Source of the DNA: Roseateles subflavus
GTDB lineage: Bacteria > Pseudomonadota > Gammaproteobacteria > Burkholderiales > Burkholderiaceae_C
Direction of reading: 5' to 3'
Assembly: GCF_030285365.1 (NCBI RefSeq)
Contig: NZ_JASVDS010000004.1
Span: 474,684 to 538,683, forward strand
Length of the DNA: 64,000 nt
The notes beneath the pieces were generated by a model. It did not search any database, was not told the DNA's origin, and saw nothing but the letters and a program-made list of their open reading frames with translations. Made by a program: the position numbers and the translations under genes. This document shows, piece after piece, positions 1 to 10,569 of the stretch (the stretch's first letter is position 1; the number at the start of each line of letters is the position of its first letter).

Positions 1-850
1 GCAGCCGCTCGGTGACGCTCGCCGGCCGGGCCGCCTCCCCGCTGACCGCGCCCGCGGCTTCACTGCCGGCCCGCACCGGGCGGCCCGCGCCGGCCGTCAT
101 CAGCGCATAGACCTCGTCGATCAGCGCCCGCACCTCGGCGCTGTCCGGGTGGCGGGGCCGGGGCAGCTGGATGGCGAGCTGGCAGCGGATGCGGCCCGGG
201 TCGCTCGCGAACACGAGGATGCGGTCCGCCATCAGCACGGCCTCCTCGATGTTGTGCGAGACCACGAGCATGGCCTTCGTGGGCATGGTGCCGCCCTGCC
301 ACAGCTCGAGGATGTCCTCGCGCAGGCGCTCGCCCGTGAGCACGTCGAGGGCCGAGAAGGCCTCGTCCATCAGCAGGACCTCCGGCTCGGTGACCAGCGC
401 CCGCGCGATGCCCACGCGCTGGCGCATCCCACCCGAGAGCTCGCGTGGCAGCGCGCCCTCGTAGCCGGAGAGGCCGATCAGCTCGATGGCGGCCTCGGCC
501 TTCGCCTCTCGCTCGGTCTTGCCCATGCCGCGTGCCTCGAGGCCCAGCTCGACGTTCTGCTGCACCGTCAGCCAGGGGAAGAGCGCGAAGGACTGGAAGA
601 CCATGCTGATGGCCCGCGCCGTGCCATGCAGCGGCTGGCCGCGGTACTGCACCCGGCCGCGGTCGGCCGCGATCAGCCCCGCCATGATGCGCAGCAGCGT
701 GCTCTTGCCCGAGCCCGACGGGCCCAGCAGGGCGACGATCTCGCCCTCGCGCAGGCTGAAGTCGACGGCGTCAAGCACGGGGCGCACATGGCCGTCGGCC
801 GAGCGGAAGGTCTTGCCGACGCCTTGGAGTTCGATGATGGCCTGTGCCAT
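1..850 (-). CDS. ABC transporter ATP-binding protein, nitrate/sulfonate/taurine type (3' end outside window)
   Basis: The reading frame starts at ATG 850 (MAQAIIELQG) and runs off the left edge, so about 283 codons are visible. It has a Walker A motif (GPSGSGKST), the ABC signature followed by LSGGMRQRVGIARAL, and Walker B (VLLMDEAFSALD). The pattern of SGGM plus MDEAFSALD is typical of the NitT/TauT class of anion importers, where the ATPase works as a dimer on the cytoplasmic face. It lies 45 bases after the fused permease on the same strand, so the two are probably one operon. After the ATPase core there is an extra C-terminal stretch, which is usual for this class. The substrate cannot be told from the sequence; no binding-protein gene is visible in the window beside it. 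Confidence 0.9.
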   Translation of the reverse strand, partial: MAQAIIELQGVGKTFRSADGHVRPVLDAVDFSLREGEIVALLGPSGSGKSTLLRIMAGLIAADRGRVQYRGQPLHGTARAISMVFQSFALFPWLTVQQNVELGLEARGMGKTEREAKAEAAIELIGLSGYEGALPRELSGGMRQRVGIARALVTEPEVLLMDEAFSALDVLTGERLREDILELWQGGTMPTKAMLVVSHNIEEAVLMADRILVFASDPGRIRCQLAIQLPRPRHPDSAEVRALIDEVYALMTAGAGRPVRAGSEAAGAVSGEAARPASVTERL

Positions 851-895
851 GGGATACCTCCGGATCTGTGAATGCTGTGGGGTGACGGGCGGGGC

Positions 896-2629
896 TCAGG
901 CGTGCAGGCGATCGCCCGCCAGGCGGTAGAGCCGCCGCCACACGAAATGGTTGAGGCCCATCACGAAGACGCACATGGCCCCGATGCCCAGGGCGATGCG
1001 GGGGAAGTCGCCGCGGGCGGTCATCTCGGCGATGTAGCTGCCCAGGCCCTGGGCCCGCAGCGTGGTGTCGCCCCAGCTGACGTACTCCGCGACGATGGAG
1101 GCATTCCACGAGCCGCCGCTCGCGGTGATCGCCCCCGTGACGAAGCTGGGGAAGACGGCCGGCAGCAGGTAGCGCCGCCACTTCAGCCAGCCCCGCACGC
1201 CGAGGTTCTGTGCAGCGAAGCGCAGTTCGCTCGGGATGCTGGACGCGCCGGCGATCACATTGAAGAGGATGTACCACTGCGTGCCGAAGATCATCAGCGG
1301 CGACAACCACCAGTCCGGGTCGAGGTGCCAGTGCACGACGCCCATCACCACGACCGGGAAGAGCAGGTTGGCGGGGAAGGCGGCCAGGAACTGCGCCACG
1401 GCCTGCAGGCGCCCGGCCCAGCGCGGATTCAGGCCGATCCACACGCCGATGGGCACCCACACCAGCGCCGCCAGGGCGATCAGCACCAGCACCCGCGCCA
1501 GGGTGTAGCCGCCCAGCACGAAGACGTGGCCCACTTCCGCCCAGCCGACCTCCGTGTGCACAAAGTCCACGAGGCGCCAGACGGCGAACAGGACCAGCGC
1601 GGCCAGCAGCGCGTCCCAGGCCCGCCGCAGCAGGGGCGACGGCACGGCGGGGCGCGCCCGGACCGAGGTGCCGTCGTAGCGGCGCCGAAAGAGCAGCAGC
1701 GTGCGCTGCAGCTGCTGCCCCGACCAGCCCGCCAGGCGCTGCATCCCGTGCGTGCGCCGCAGCCAGCTCAGGAGCCAGGAGCGCGGCGCGAGGTCCGTGC
1801 CCCCTTCCTCGAAGCGGAACTTGTCCGCCCAGGCGACCAGCGGGCGGAACAGCAGCTGGTCATAGAGCAGGATGCCGATCAGCATCGCCCCGATCGCCCA
1901 GCCGATGGCGGCGAGGTCGCGCGCCTCGATGGCCAGGGCGATGTAGGAACCGACACCGGGGAGCTTGATGCTCTGGTTCGACACGGTGATGGCCTCCGAG
2001 GCCACGACGAAGAACCAGCCGCCGGACATGGACATCATCATGTTCCACAGCAGCCCGGGCATGGCGTAAGGCAGCTCCAGTCGCCAGAAGCGCTGCCAGC
2101 CGGAGAGCTGGAACACCTGCGCCGCCTCGTGCAGCTCCGAGGGCACGGTGCGCAGGGACTGGTAGAGGCTGAAGGCCATGTTCCAGGCCTGCGAGGTGAA
2201 GATCGCGAACACCGCCGCGCACTCCACGCCCAGCAGGTTGCCCGGGAAGAGGGCGATGAAGCCCGTCACCGTGATCGACAGGAAGCCGAGGATGGGGATG
2301 GACTGCAGGATGTCCAGCAGCGGCACCAGCACCTGCTCGGCCGCCCGGTACTTGGCGGCCAGCACGGCGAACACCGCGCTGAAGACCAGCGCGGCGGCCA
2401 GCGCCATGAACATGCGCAGCGTGGTGCGCAGCAGGTAGTAGGGCAGCTGCCAGGGATCGAGGGACAGCGGCAGCACGTCCCCCAGCTCGAAGGGGCGGGC
2501 CATCTGCGCCGCGCCGTAGCCCAGCAGGACGAGCATGGCCAGGACAAGGGGCAGCAGCGCCCAGTCCCAGCGGTTGATGCCGGCCTCGACGACGGGCCGG
2601 GCGAAGAATTCGCGCGTGTTCTTGCTCAT
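896..2629 (-). CDS. Fused two-domain ABC permease, NitT/TauT type
   Basis: 577 residues from ATG 2629 (MSKNTREFF). A TTG three codons upstream (2638) is possible, but ATG is preferred. The protein holds two complete inner-membrane permease domains in one chain. The first, roughly residues 60-270, has an EAAQVFQLSG/LPYAMPGL-type EAA loop. The second, roughly 340-570, has a RFAAQNLGVRG/LPAVFPSF loop and is followed by the conserved GSYIAEMTARGD segment. Most NitT/TauT permeases have one such domain and dimerise; here the dimer is covalent. Each half has several hydrophobic segments. The gene is directly upstream of the ATPase at 850, so together they form the membrane part of an importer for an unidentified, probably anionic, substrate. 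No clear Shine-Dalgarno precedes the start. Confidence 0.85.
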   Translation of the reverse strand: MSKNTREFFARPVVEAGINRWDWALLPLVLAMLVLLGYGAAQMARPFELGDVLPLSLDPWQLPYYLLRTTLRMFMALAAALVFSAVFAVLAAKYRAAEQVLVPLLDILQSIPILGFLSITVTGFIALFPGNLLGVECAAVFAIFTSQAWNMAFSLYQSLRTVPSELHEAAQVFQLSGWQRFWRLELPYAMPGLLWNMMMSMSGGWFFVVASEAITVSNQSIKLPGVGSYIALAIEARDLAAIGWAIGAMLIGILLYDQLLFRPLVAWADKFRFEEGGTDLAPRSWLLSWLRRTHGMQRLAGWSGQQLQRTLLLFRRRYDGTSVRARPAVPSPLLRRAWDALLAALVLFAVWRLVDFVHTEVGWAEVGHVFVLGGYTLARVLVLIALAALVWVPIGVWIGLNPRWAGRLQAVAQFLAAFPANLLFPVVVMGVVHWHLDPDWWLSPLMIFGTQWYILFNVIAGASSIPSELRFAAQNLGVRGWLKWRRYLLPAVFPSFVTGAITASGGSWNASIVAEYVSWGDTTLRAQGLGSYIAEMTARGDFPRIALGIGAMCVFVMGLNHFVWRRLYRLAGDRLHA

Positions 2630-3221
2630 GGGCGACAACGCTCAGGCAAAGCGCCGCGGCAGGGAGGGCTTCCGACGGCGTCATGCGCCCGGCAGCAGGC
2701 CGGGTGACGCCAAGCGGCTGCCGAGGATCCGGCACGCGGGCGGGTGGGGAAAGGCGCGAGGCGAGCCGCGGGAGCGCCGGCCAGGGCCGGCGTTCCGGGC
2801 GATTCTGGCCCTTCCATCAGCGCTGGCAAGACCGGGAGGACCGGCTGCAGGCGGCTGTAGGCGGCTCCAGGGAGCGGTGGGCGGCAGCGGCAGGACGCGC
2901 AGCCACCCGTCCAACGGGTGTCAGTGCATCAGCGCTGCGGCGGCCCGGGCGGCACGCATCGCAGAGAAGCAAGGAGGACTGACACTGTCCACGAGGGGGA
3001 CTCCGTTGTTGAGACGGGCGCGATTGTTGCATCGCACCAATGGGGCGTCAATCGCTGGCAGCCGCCCTGCCGCCCAGCGCGGGTGACTTTGCATTCCTTG
3101 ACGAAACCGACACGCGGCAGGTGGCCTGCCCGGGATGCAATGCGGGCACAGCAGGGCGCCGGACGATCACGGACAATGCCGCCATCGTGCCTCGCAGAGG
3201 CGCTACCTGCAGAGATTCATC
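2630..3221. other. Intergenic region without a recognised gene
   Basis: About 590 bases between the leftward ABC operon and the rightward His-rich gene. All open frames here are short and have no family features. It must hold promoters for both directions, but I could not identify convincing -35/-10 elements, a riboswitch or a terminator. Confidence 0.5.
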
Positions 3222-3671
3222 ATGATCCCCGTCTCCAAGTTCCTGCCCCAGGGCCAAGGTCTGGCTGCCGTGCTGCTCAAGCGCGCGTCCGCCGTCACCC
3301 TGGATGCCGTCCAGACCGCCGCCGGCCAGTTCCAGGCCATCGACAGCCTCGGGCGCCCGCTGCGCGTGGCGCTGCCCACCGGCACCCCCCTGCACGATGG
3401 CGACGTGCTGGTGGGCGAGGACGGCTCGCTCATCCGCGTGGTGGCCCCGCATGCGCCGGCGCCCCATGTGCACGGCCCGGGCTGCGGGCACGACCACGAA
3501 CATGGCCACGACCACGCGCCGGCGGCGCGCGGCAAGCCCCTGGGCATCGCGGTGACGGCCGCGCCGCACGTGCATGGCCCGGGTTGCGGCCATGACCACG
3601 ATCACGGTCATCACGACCACGACCACAAGCACGACCACAAGCACGACCACAAGCACGACCACAAGCACTGA
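3222..3671 (+). CDS. His-rich protein with C-terminal HDHK repeats
   Basis: 149 residues from ATG 3222 ([14 protein letters not shown]). An in-frame ATG at 3135 exists but adds a tail with no protein character. The N-terminal half (about residues 1-75) looks like a compact small domain. After it comes a [17 protein letters not shown] segment, a linker, a second [19 protein letters not shown] segment, and then a run of HDHK units to the C terminus. This composition is typical of Ni/Zn/Co-binding tails such as those of metallochaperones, but I do not recognise the N-terminal domain, and no signal peptide is seen. The HDHK units are encoded by a 12-base direct repeat near 3621-3668, which could change copy number. 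The secreted esterase gene follows 39 bases downstream. Confidence 0.7.
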   Translation: MIPVSKFLPQGQGLAAVLLKRASAVTLDAVQTAAGQFQAIDSLGRPLRVALPTGTPLHDGDVLVGEDGSLIRVVAPHAPAPHVHGPGCGHDHEHGHDHAPAARGKPLGIAVTAAPHVHGPGCGHDHDHGHHDHDHKHDHKHDHKHDHKH

Positions 3672-3710
3672 GCCCGGCGGCGGTCCGGGCCTCGTCATGG
3701 AGACCCTCAC

Positions 3711-4772
3711 ATGAACTGTCGAGTCCCGCGCCGCGCTTCGGCGCTCCTGGCCCTGCTGCTGGCGGCCGTCACGCTCATCAGCCTGCCCCCGCCCGTCGAG
3801 GCCCAGCAGGGCACGCTGCGCGAACGCATCCGCGAGCGCATGGCCGAACGGCGCGAGGGCCGCAAGTCCGACGCGCCCCCAACGGACGTCAGCGACGCCG
3901 AGCTGGCGAGCCCGGGCACGCACACGGGGCGCCTCGACGTGATGGGACAGACGCGGCGGTTCATGGTCCATGTGCCGCCCGGCTACCGCCCGGGTCAGCC
4001 GATGCCGGTGGTGCTGGCCTTCCACGGCGGTGGCGGGAGCATGGAGCTCCAGGCGGACGACAGCCGCTACGGGCTCATCAGCAAGTCCGACAGCGCCGGC
4101 TTCATCGCCGTCTTCCCCAACGGGTACAGCGGCCTGCCGGGCCATCATCTGGCCACCTGGAATGCCGGCGGCTGCTGCGGCTCCGCCCGGGACAGCGGCA
4201 GCGAGGATGTCGCCTTCGTGCGCGCCCTCATCGGCCACCTGAAGCAGCGGCTGAGCGTCGATGCCGGCCGCGTGTACGCCATCGGCATGTCCAACGGCGG
4301 GATGATGAGCCACCGCCTGGCCTGCGACCTGTCCGAGCAGCTGGCCGGCATCGCCGCCGTGGCCGGGACGGACGCCACCAGCACCTGCCAGCCACGCCGG
4401 CCGGTCTCCGTGCTGATGATCCATGCGCTCGACGACGACCATGTCCTCTACCAGGGCGGTGCCGGTCCCAAGGCCTTCCGGGACACGAGCAAGGTGATGG
4501 ACTTCGTGTCCGTCCCCGAGACCGAGCGCCGCTGGGTGCAGCGCAACCAGTGCAGCGCGGCCACGCAGCCGGTGCTCGAGCGCCCCGGCGCCACCTGCGT
4601 GCGACACAGCGGCTGCGCCGACGGCGTGCAGGTCCAACTCTGCACCACCGAGACCGGCGGTCACAGCTGGCCGGGCTCGGACCGCAGCCGCCCCGGCAAG
4701 GAGAAGCCCTCCCAGGCCCTCGACGCCAACGACACGATCTGGGCCTTCTTCCAGTCGCTGCCGCGCCGCTGA
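3711..4772 (+). CDS. Secreted PHB-depolymerase/feruloyl-esterase family hydrolase (LpqC type)
   Basis: 353 residues with a clear Sec signal peptide (residues 1-31, ending near VEAQQ). The alpha/beta-hydrolase fold is shown by an oxyanion-hole motif AFHGGGG (about residue 104), the nucleophile elbow GMSNGGMMSH (about residue 190), and a late GGHSWPG that supplies the catalytic His. These are the marks of the carbohydrate-esterase-1-like family that includes polyhydroxybutyrate depolymerases and feruloyl esterases (COG3509). Several paired Cys suggest a disulfide-stabilised extracytoplasmic enzyme. The start is supported by GGAG upstream of ATG 3711. It may act on extracellular esters or polyesters; which one cannot be told. 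It converges on the M4 protease gene with a 44-base gap. Confidence 0.85.
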   Translation: MNCRVPRRASALLALLLAAVTLISLPPPVEAQQGTLRERIRERMAERREGRKSDAPPTDVSDAELASPGTHTGRLDVMGQTRRFMVHVPPGYRPGQPMPVVLAFHGGGGSMELQADDSRYGLISKSDSAGFIAVFPNGYSGLPGHHLATWNAGGCCGSARDSGSEDVAFVRALIGHLKQRLSVDAGRVYAIGMSNGGMMSHRLACDLSEQLAGIAAVAGTDATSTCQPRRPVSVLMIHALDDDHVLYQGGAGPKAFRDTSKVMDFVSVPETERRWVQRNQCSAATQPVLERPGATCVRHSGCADGVQVQLCTTETGGHSWPGSDRSRPGKEKPSQALDANDTIWAFFQSLPRR

Positions 4773-4816
4773 CCCTCAGGACGCCAGCCCCCTGAAATGA
4801 GAACGGCGCCCGGCGC

Positions 4817-7477
<2,661 letters not shown>

Positions 7478-7503
7478 CTATTCCGCCAATCGCCCACTGC
7501 CCA

Positions 7504-7543
7504 CTTGTACGCATCCGACGCCAGTGCCGGAAATGCGTACAAG
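7504..7543. promoter_or_regulatory. Perfect 11-bp inverted repeat, candidate operator
   Basis: CTTGTACGCAT at 7504-7514 and its exact reverse complement at 7533-7543, with an 18-bp spacer and 40-bp total span. It lies upstream of the leftward M4 protease gene and beyond the terminator of the preceding gene. The same left arm recurs at 9603 and 37330, each upstream of another secreted protein with the same C-terminal module. Its long distance from the M4 start (315 bases) implies a long leader or an upstream activator site. Confidence 0.6.
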
Positions 7544-7593
7544 CGAGAGCGGGCCTCAGGGAATGCCATCTCCCAGGATTACCCGCAGCCGCC

Positions 7594-7622
7594 CAAAAAA
7601 AAGCACCGACTCGCGCCGGTGC
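7594..7622 (-). terminator. Intrinsic terminator of the HEETH-protein gene
   Basis: On the minus strand, a stem of GCACCG paired with CGGTGC closes a short GC-rich loop and is followed by eight T residues. It lies 28 bases beyond the stop of the gene at 7650-9431, in the correct orientation, and separates it from the M4 protease gene. Confidence 0.85.
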
Positions 7623-7649
7623 TGTCAAAAGGGAGAGCAAGCAATCCGT

Positions 7650-9431
7650 TCAGGGGTAGATCGAGTACTTCAGCGTGTAGGCCCCGCTGCCCGCGTAGGA
7701 CGTCAGGCGCAGGTAGTAGCGGCCGGCGTCGCCGACGTAGCTGATGGCCTCGGTGGACGTCGGGCCCTCCGACTTCGCCACCAGGGTCCAGGTGCTGCCG
7801 ACGAGCTTGTAGAGGTAGAGGTCGAAGTCGGCACTGGCGGGGCCCGTCAGGTTGAAGCGGAAGTTGTAGCGCGTGGCGACCGTCCAGTAGCCGGGGCTGC
7901 CGCCGGGCAGGCGGGTCGAGGCCCCCGAGGCCAGCGTGCCGGTGACGGTGGTGCCCGAGTCCGTCGGCCCGTTGACCGTGATCGTGGCCTGCGCGCTGCG
8001 GCTGCTGTCCGCCTGGCTGGTGGCCTTCACATGGAAGGTGCCCAGACGGGCCGGCGCGGTGTAGACGCCGGCCGGGGTGATGCTGCCGCCGTCCTGTTCC
8101 ACGACCGACCACGTCACCGCCGTGTTGGGCGTGCCCGTGACCGTCGCCGAGAAGGCCTGGGTGGCGCCCATGTTCAGCGTCGCAATGGACGGGCTGACGC
8201 CGATCTGCAGGTTGGCGGGGTTCACCGTGAGGCTGGCCGCGCTGCTGGCCACCGTGCCCAGGCTGTTGCTGACCACGACGTGGTAGCTGCCCGCGTCGGC
8301 GGTCTGGGCGCTGTCGATGCGGTAGGTGGCCGCATTGCCGTTGCCGGCGACGTTCACGCCGTTCTTACGCCACTGGTAGCTCAGGGCGCCGCCACTGGCC
8401 GACACGCTGAAGCTCGCGGCCTGGCCGGCCGTCACGACGACGTTCTGCGGCGGCGCGCTGATCACCGGCGCCGTGCTGACGCCGCCACCCATGCAGCTGT
8501 CGCTGATGCGCGTGGGGAAGCGATAGCCGCTGAAGTCCTCGAGGATGGCGAGGTTCTCGGGGGCATAGACCCGGTTGATGAGTGCCGGCACCTTGCTGCT
8601 GCCGAGCTTCGCGGCCTGGGCGTCGGACTGCGTGATGAAGTAGGCCGTGCGCAGGAACTGCACCAGCACGTACTTGCGCCACGTGGCGTCGCTCTTGAGC
8701 TTGGCGTAGTAGCCCGCATGATTCGCCTTGGCGACGCGCAGGTAGAGCTGCAGGTAGTTGAGGTTGGTGAGCGCGATGTCCCGGGAGTTGCTGGCCCCGA
8801 TGCCGTCGATGAACTCCGCCACCGCGAGCGCGGCGGGCAGGCCCATCAGGCCGGCGTTGAGCTCGGCCGTCACGCCCTGGAGGTGGTAGTCGCCCTGGGC
8901 GCTGTCCTGGAGGTAGAGCTTGTCCATGTCGGACGAGGCGTCGTCCTTGATGAGCGCCAGGATCTCCTTGCGGGGAAAGCCGCCGTCCGCGTCGTAGAGC
9001 GGGAACTTGAGGAACTGCGTCGTGTCGTCGATCCACGAGGAGCTGTAGGCGTTCCACTGCGTGCGACTGCCGTCGAGGTCCCACATGTGGGTTTCCTCGT
9101 GGAGGGCCACCATGAGGGACTCGGCCATCTTGTTGAAGCTGCTGGTGTCGACGAAGCCCTTGAAGTACGGGTCGTTCGCCTGCGCCTGGGCGAGCGCCTT
9201 GCCGCTGGGCCAGCGCCGACCGTACACGCCGGTGATCGTGGCGAGCCAGTTGCTGGCCGTGAAGCCGGCCTTGAGGTCGCTGACGTCGGCCTTCAGGTTC
9301 AGGGGCTCCCGGTAGCAGAAGGTGCCCTGGTCGATGTCGCCGAGGGCGATGGAGGCCGGACCGGCGGATCCGGGCTGCGGAAGAAGAAGGGCACCGGCCA
9401 CGAGGCCGGTGCCAAGGAGTCGAGCAAGCAT
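7650..9431 (-). CDS. Secreted protein with HEETH motif, Ig-like domains and PPC-like module; putative unclassified metallopeptidase
   Basis: 593 residues from ATG 9431, chosen because a signal peptide (MLARLLGTGL to SAG) begins there and GGAGA precedes it; longer in-frame starts add non-secretory sequence. The N-terminal domain (about 25-320) contains LMVALHEETHMWDLDG with H111-E112-x-x-H115, a gluzincin-like HExxH, but I do not recognise the peptidase family and saw no sure third ligand. Then come an Ig-like domain with YQWRKNGV (about 325-410), a BIg2-like domain with AVTWSV (about 415-500), and a PPC-like C-terminal module (FDLYLYKLVG to the end). The last resembles the C termini of the M4 and M64 proteases in this window. 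It is probably exported and C-terminally processed. The alternative is a non-enzymatic adhesin-like protein. Confidence 0.7.
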   Translation of the reverse strand: MLARLLGTGLVAGALLLPQPGSAGPASIALGDIDQGTFCYREPLNLKADVSDLKAGFTASNWLATITGVYGRRWPSGKALAQAQANDPYFKGFVDTSSFNKMAESLMVALHEETHMWDLDGSRTQWNAYSSSWIDDTTQFLKFPLYDADGGFPRKEILALIKDDASSDMDKLYLQDSAQGDYHLQGVTAELNAGLMGLPAALAVAEFIDGIGASNSRDIALTNLNYLQLYLRVAKANHAGYYAKLKSDATWRKYVLVQFLRTAYFITQSDAQAAKLGSSKVPALINRVYAPENLAILEDFSGYRFPTRISDSCMGGGVSTAPVISAPPQNVVVTAGQAASFSVSASGGALSYQWRKNGVNVAGNGNAATYRIDSAQTADAGSYHVVVSNSLGTVASSAASLTVNPANLQIGVSPSIATLNMGATQAFSATVTGTPNTAVTWSVVEQDGGSITPAGVYTAPARLGTFHVKATSQADSSRSAQATITVNGPTDSGTTVTGTLASGASTRLPGGSPGYWTVATRYNFRFNLTGPASADFDLYLYKLVGSTWTLVAKSEGPTSTEAISYVGDAGRYYLRLTSYAGSGAYTLKYSIYP

Positions 9432-9602
9432 GAAAGCAGTCTCCGTGGACGCGAAAGAGGACATCGCAGCTCTGGATCGCAGAGCTGCACGGGGGATCCC
9501 CTCTCTCGGGCGCTTCCGACCCACGAGGGCCGCCTGGACGGAAGGCCTGCATCGGGCCTTCTCTTCTCCGGGAGGCATGATGCCCAGCCCACGGTCGCCT
9601 GG

Positions 9603-9642
9603 CTTGTACGCAATTGAGGCCTGGGGCCGCGGTCCACACAAG
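9603..9642. promoter_or_regulatory. Second copy of the CTTGTACGCA inverted-repeat motif
   Basis: Left arm CTTGTACGCAA at 9603-9613 matches 10 of 11 bases of the arm at 7504. The right arm at 9632-9642 (ending ACACAAG) matches 7 of 11 at exactly the same 40-bp overall span. It lies 172 bases upstream of the leftward HEETH-protein gene and also upstream of nasT on the other strand. Its recurrence at the other two secreted-protein genes favours the former as target. Confidence 0.5.
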
Positions 9643-9721
9643 TTTCGTCGGGCACGGATCTTGCGCCGCCCCGCGCATGGACCGTATCGACAAACCAGGG
9701 AAGGGCGGTGAGCCCGGCGGG

Positions 9722-10309
9722 ATGCAGGGCATCCGCGTGCTGCTGATCGAGGACGGCGTGGCGAGCCCCCAGCTGCTGCGCGGGGAACTGCAGCAGCTGG
9801 GCTGCGAGGTGCTGGGCACGGTGGACAACGCCGCGCTGATCCACGACTGCGTGCAGCGCCTGCAGCCGGACGTGGTGATCGTCAACGCCGAGTCGCCCAC
9901 GCGGGACACGCTCGAGAACCTCGCTGCGCTCAACGATGCACTGCCGCGCCCGGTCGTGGTCTTCGCCGAGGACCCCGCGGATGCACCGATGCGGCGGGCG
10001 CTGGCGGCGGGCGTCAGCGCCTATGTGGTCGCCGGGATGCAGCCGCATCGCCTGGCCCCGGTGCTGCAGGTCGCCATCGCCCGCTTCGAGCAAGACCTGG
10101 CCCTGCGCCAGGAACTCGACCGCGCGCAGGCCCAGCTCGCGGCGCGCAAGACCATCGAGCGGGCCAAGGGCATCCTGATGCAGGAGGCCGGGCTCGACGA
10201 GGAGGCGGCCTACCAGCGGCTGCGCCGCCTCGCGATGGACCGCAAGCTGCCCATGGCCGAAGTCGCCGCCCGGATCATCGACGCGCAATCCCTGCTGCGC
10301 CCCACATGA
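9722..10309 (+). CDS. nasT: NasT-type ANTAR antiterminator
   Basis: 195 residues from ATG 9722 (MQGIRVLLIEDG); an ATG at 9677 is an alternative. Residues 1-120 form a receiver-like domain and residues about 130-190 an ANTAR RNA-binding domain (AARKTIERAKGILMQEAGLDEEAAYQRLRRLAM), the usual coiled-coil plus three-helix pattern. NasT binds tandem hexaloop hairpins in the leader of nitrate-assimilation transcripts and stops termination; exactly such hairpins lie 117 bases downstream. The usual phosphoacceptor Asp is replaced by Asn (PDVVIVNAESP), which fits control by protein sequestration rather than phosphorylation. The normal partner NasS, an NrtA-like nitrate sensor, is not encoded next to it. 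Confidence 0.9.
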   Translation: MQGIRVLLIEDGVASPQLLRGELQQLGCEVLGTVDNAALIHDCVQRLQPDVVIVNAESPTRDTLENLAALNDALPRPVVVFAEDPADAPMRRALAAGVSAYVVAGMQPHRLAPVLQVAIARFEQDLALRQELDRAQAQLAARKTIERAKGILMQEAGLDEEAAYQRLRRLAMDRKLPMAEVAARIIDAQSLLRPT

Positions 10310-10425
10310 GGCCGCGCCCGGCAGGCATGCACCAAGGCGAGGCGCCGGCGGCGTGTTGCGGTGCATCAGGAGCGCCCGCCGCGGGGGAAACCGCCTGGCA
10401 CGCTTCCTGCTGAAGAGCGTTCGGG

Positions 10426-10543
10426 GGCCACAAAGGCGTGGTCCTCGACGACAGGCCGAAGGCATCGGCCCCGACATCCGGACAAAGGCGTCCGACCCCT
10501 GAGCGGTGCAAGCGCGCCGCCAGCAGGTCGTGACGCCTTTTTT
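10426..10543 (+). promoter_or_regulatory. ANTAR-responsive leader: two AAAGGC hexaloop hairpins plus attenuator
   Basis: Hairpin P1 (10426-10443) has the stem GGCCAC/GTGGTC, with one G-U pair, closing the loop AAAGGC. Hairpin P2 (10479-10494) has the stem CGGAC/GTCCG closing an identical AAAGGC loop. Both loops carry the A1 and G4 required by ANTAR proteins. A further hairpin, GGCCGA/TCGGCC, sits between them (10454-10470). P2 overlaps the 5' arm of the terminator that follows, so binding of NasT to P1-P2 would prevent termination. This is the attenuation design known for NasT/NasR-type nitrate operons. Confidence 0.88.
10484..10543 (+). terminator. Leader terminator (attenuator) of the nitrate-assimilation operon
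   Basis: AAAGGCGTC (10484-10492) pairs with GACGCCTTT (10532-10540). The stem continues inward with CGACC (10493-10497) pairing GGTCG (10526-10530) across one bulged T, and an inner GCGG/CCGC pair is possible. Six T residues (10538-10543) follow. The 5' arm contains the loop and 3' stem of ANTAR hairpin P2, so the two structures exclude each other. Confidence 0.88.
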
Positions 10544-10569
10544 GCTTTGCAGTCATCAGGAGAACACGC

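Noticed and set aside
3621..3668. Short tandem repeats as a CRISPR or satellite
   Set aside because: The repeat is a 12-base coding unit for HDHK without spacers, in frame with the His-rich protein.
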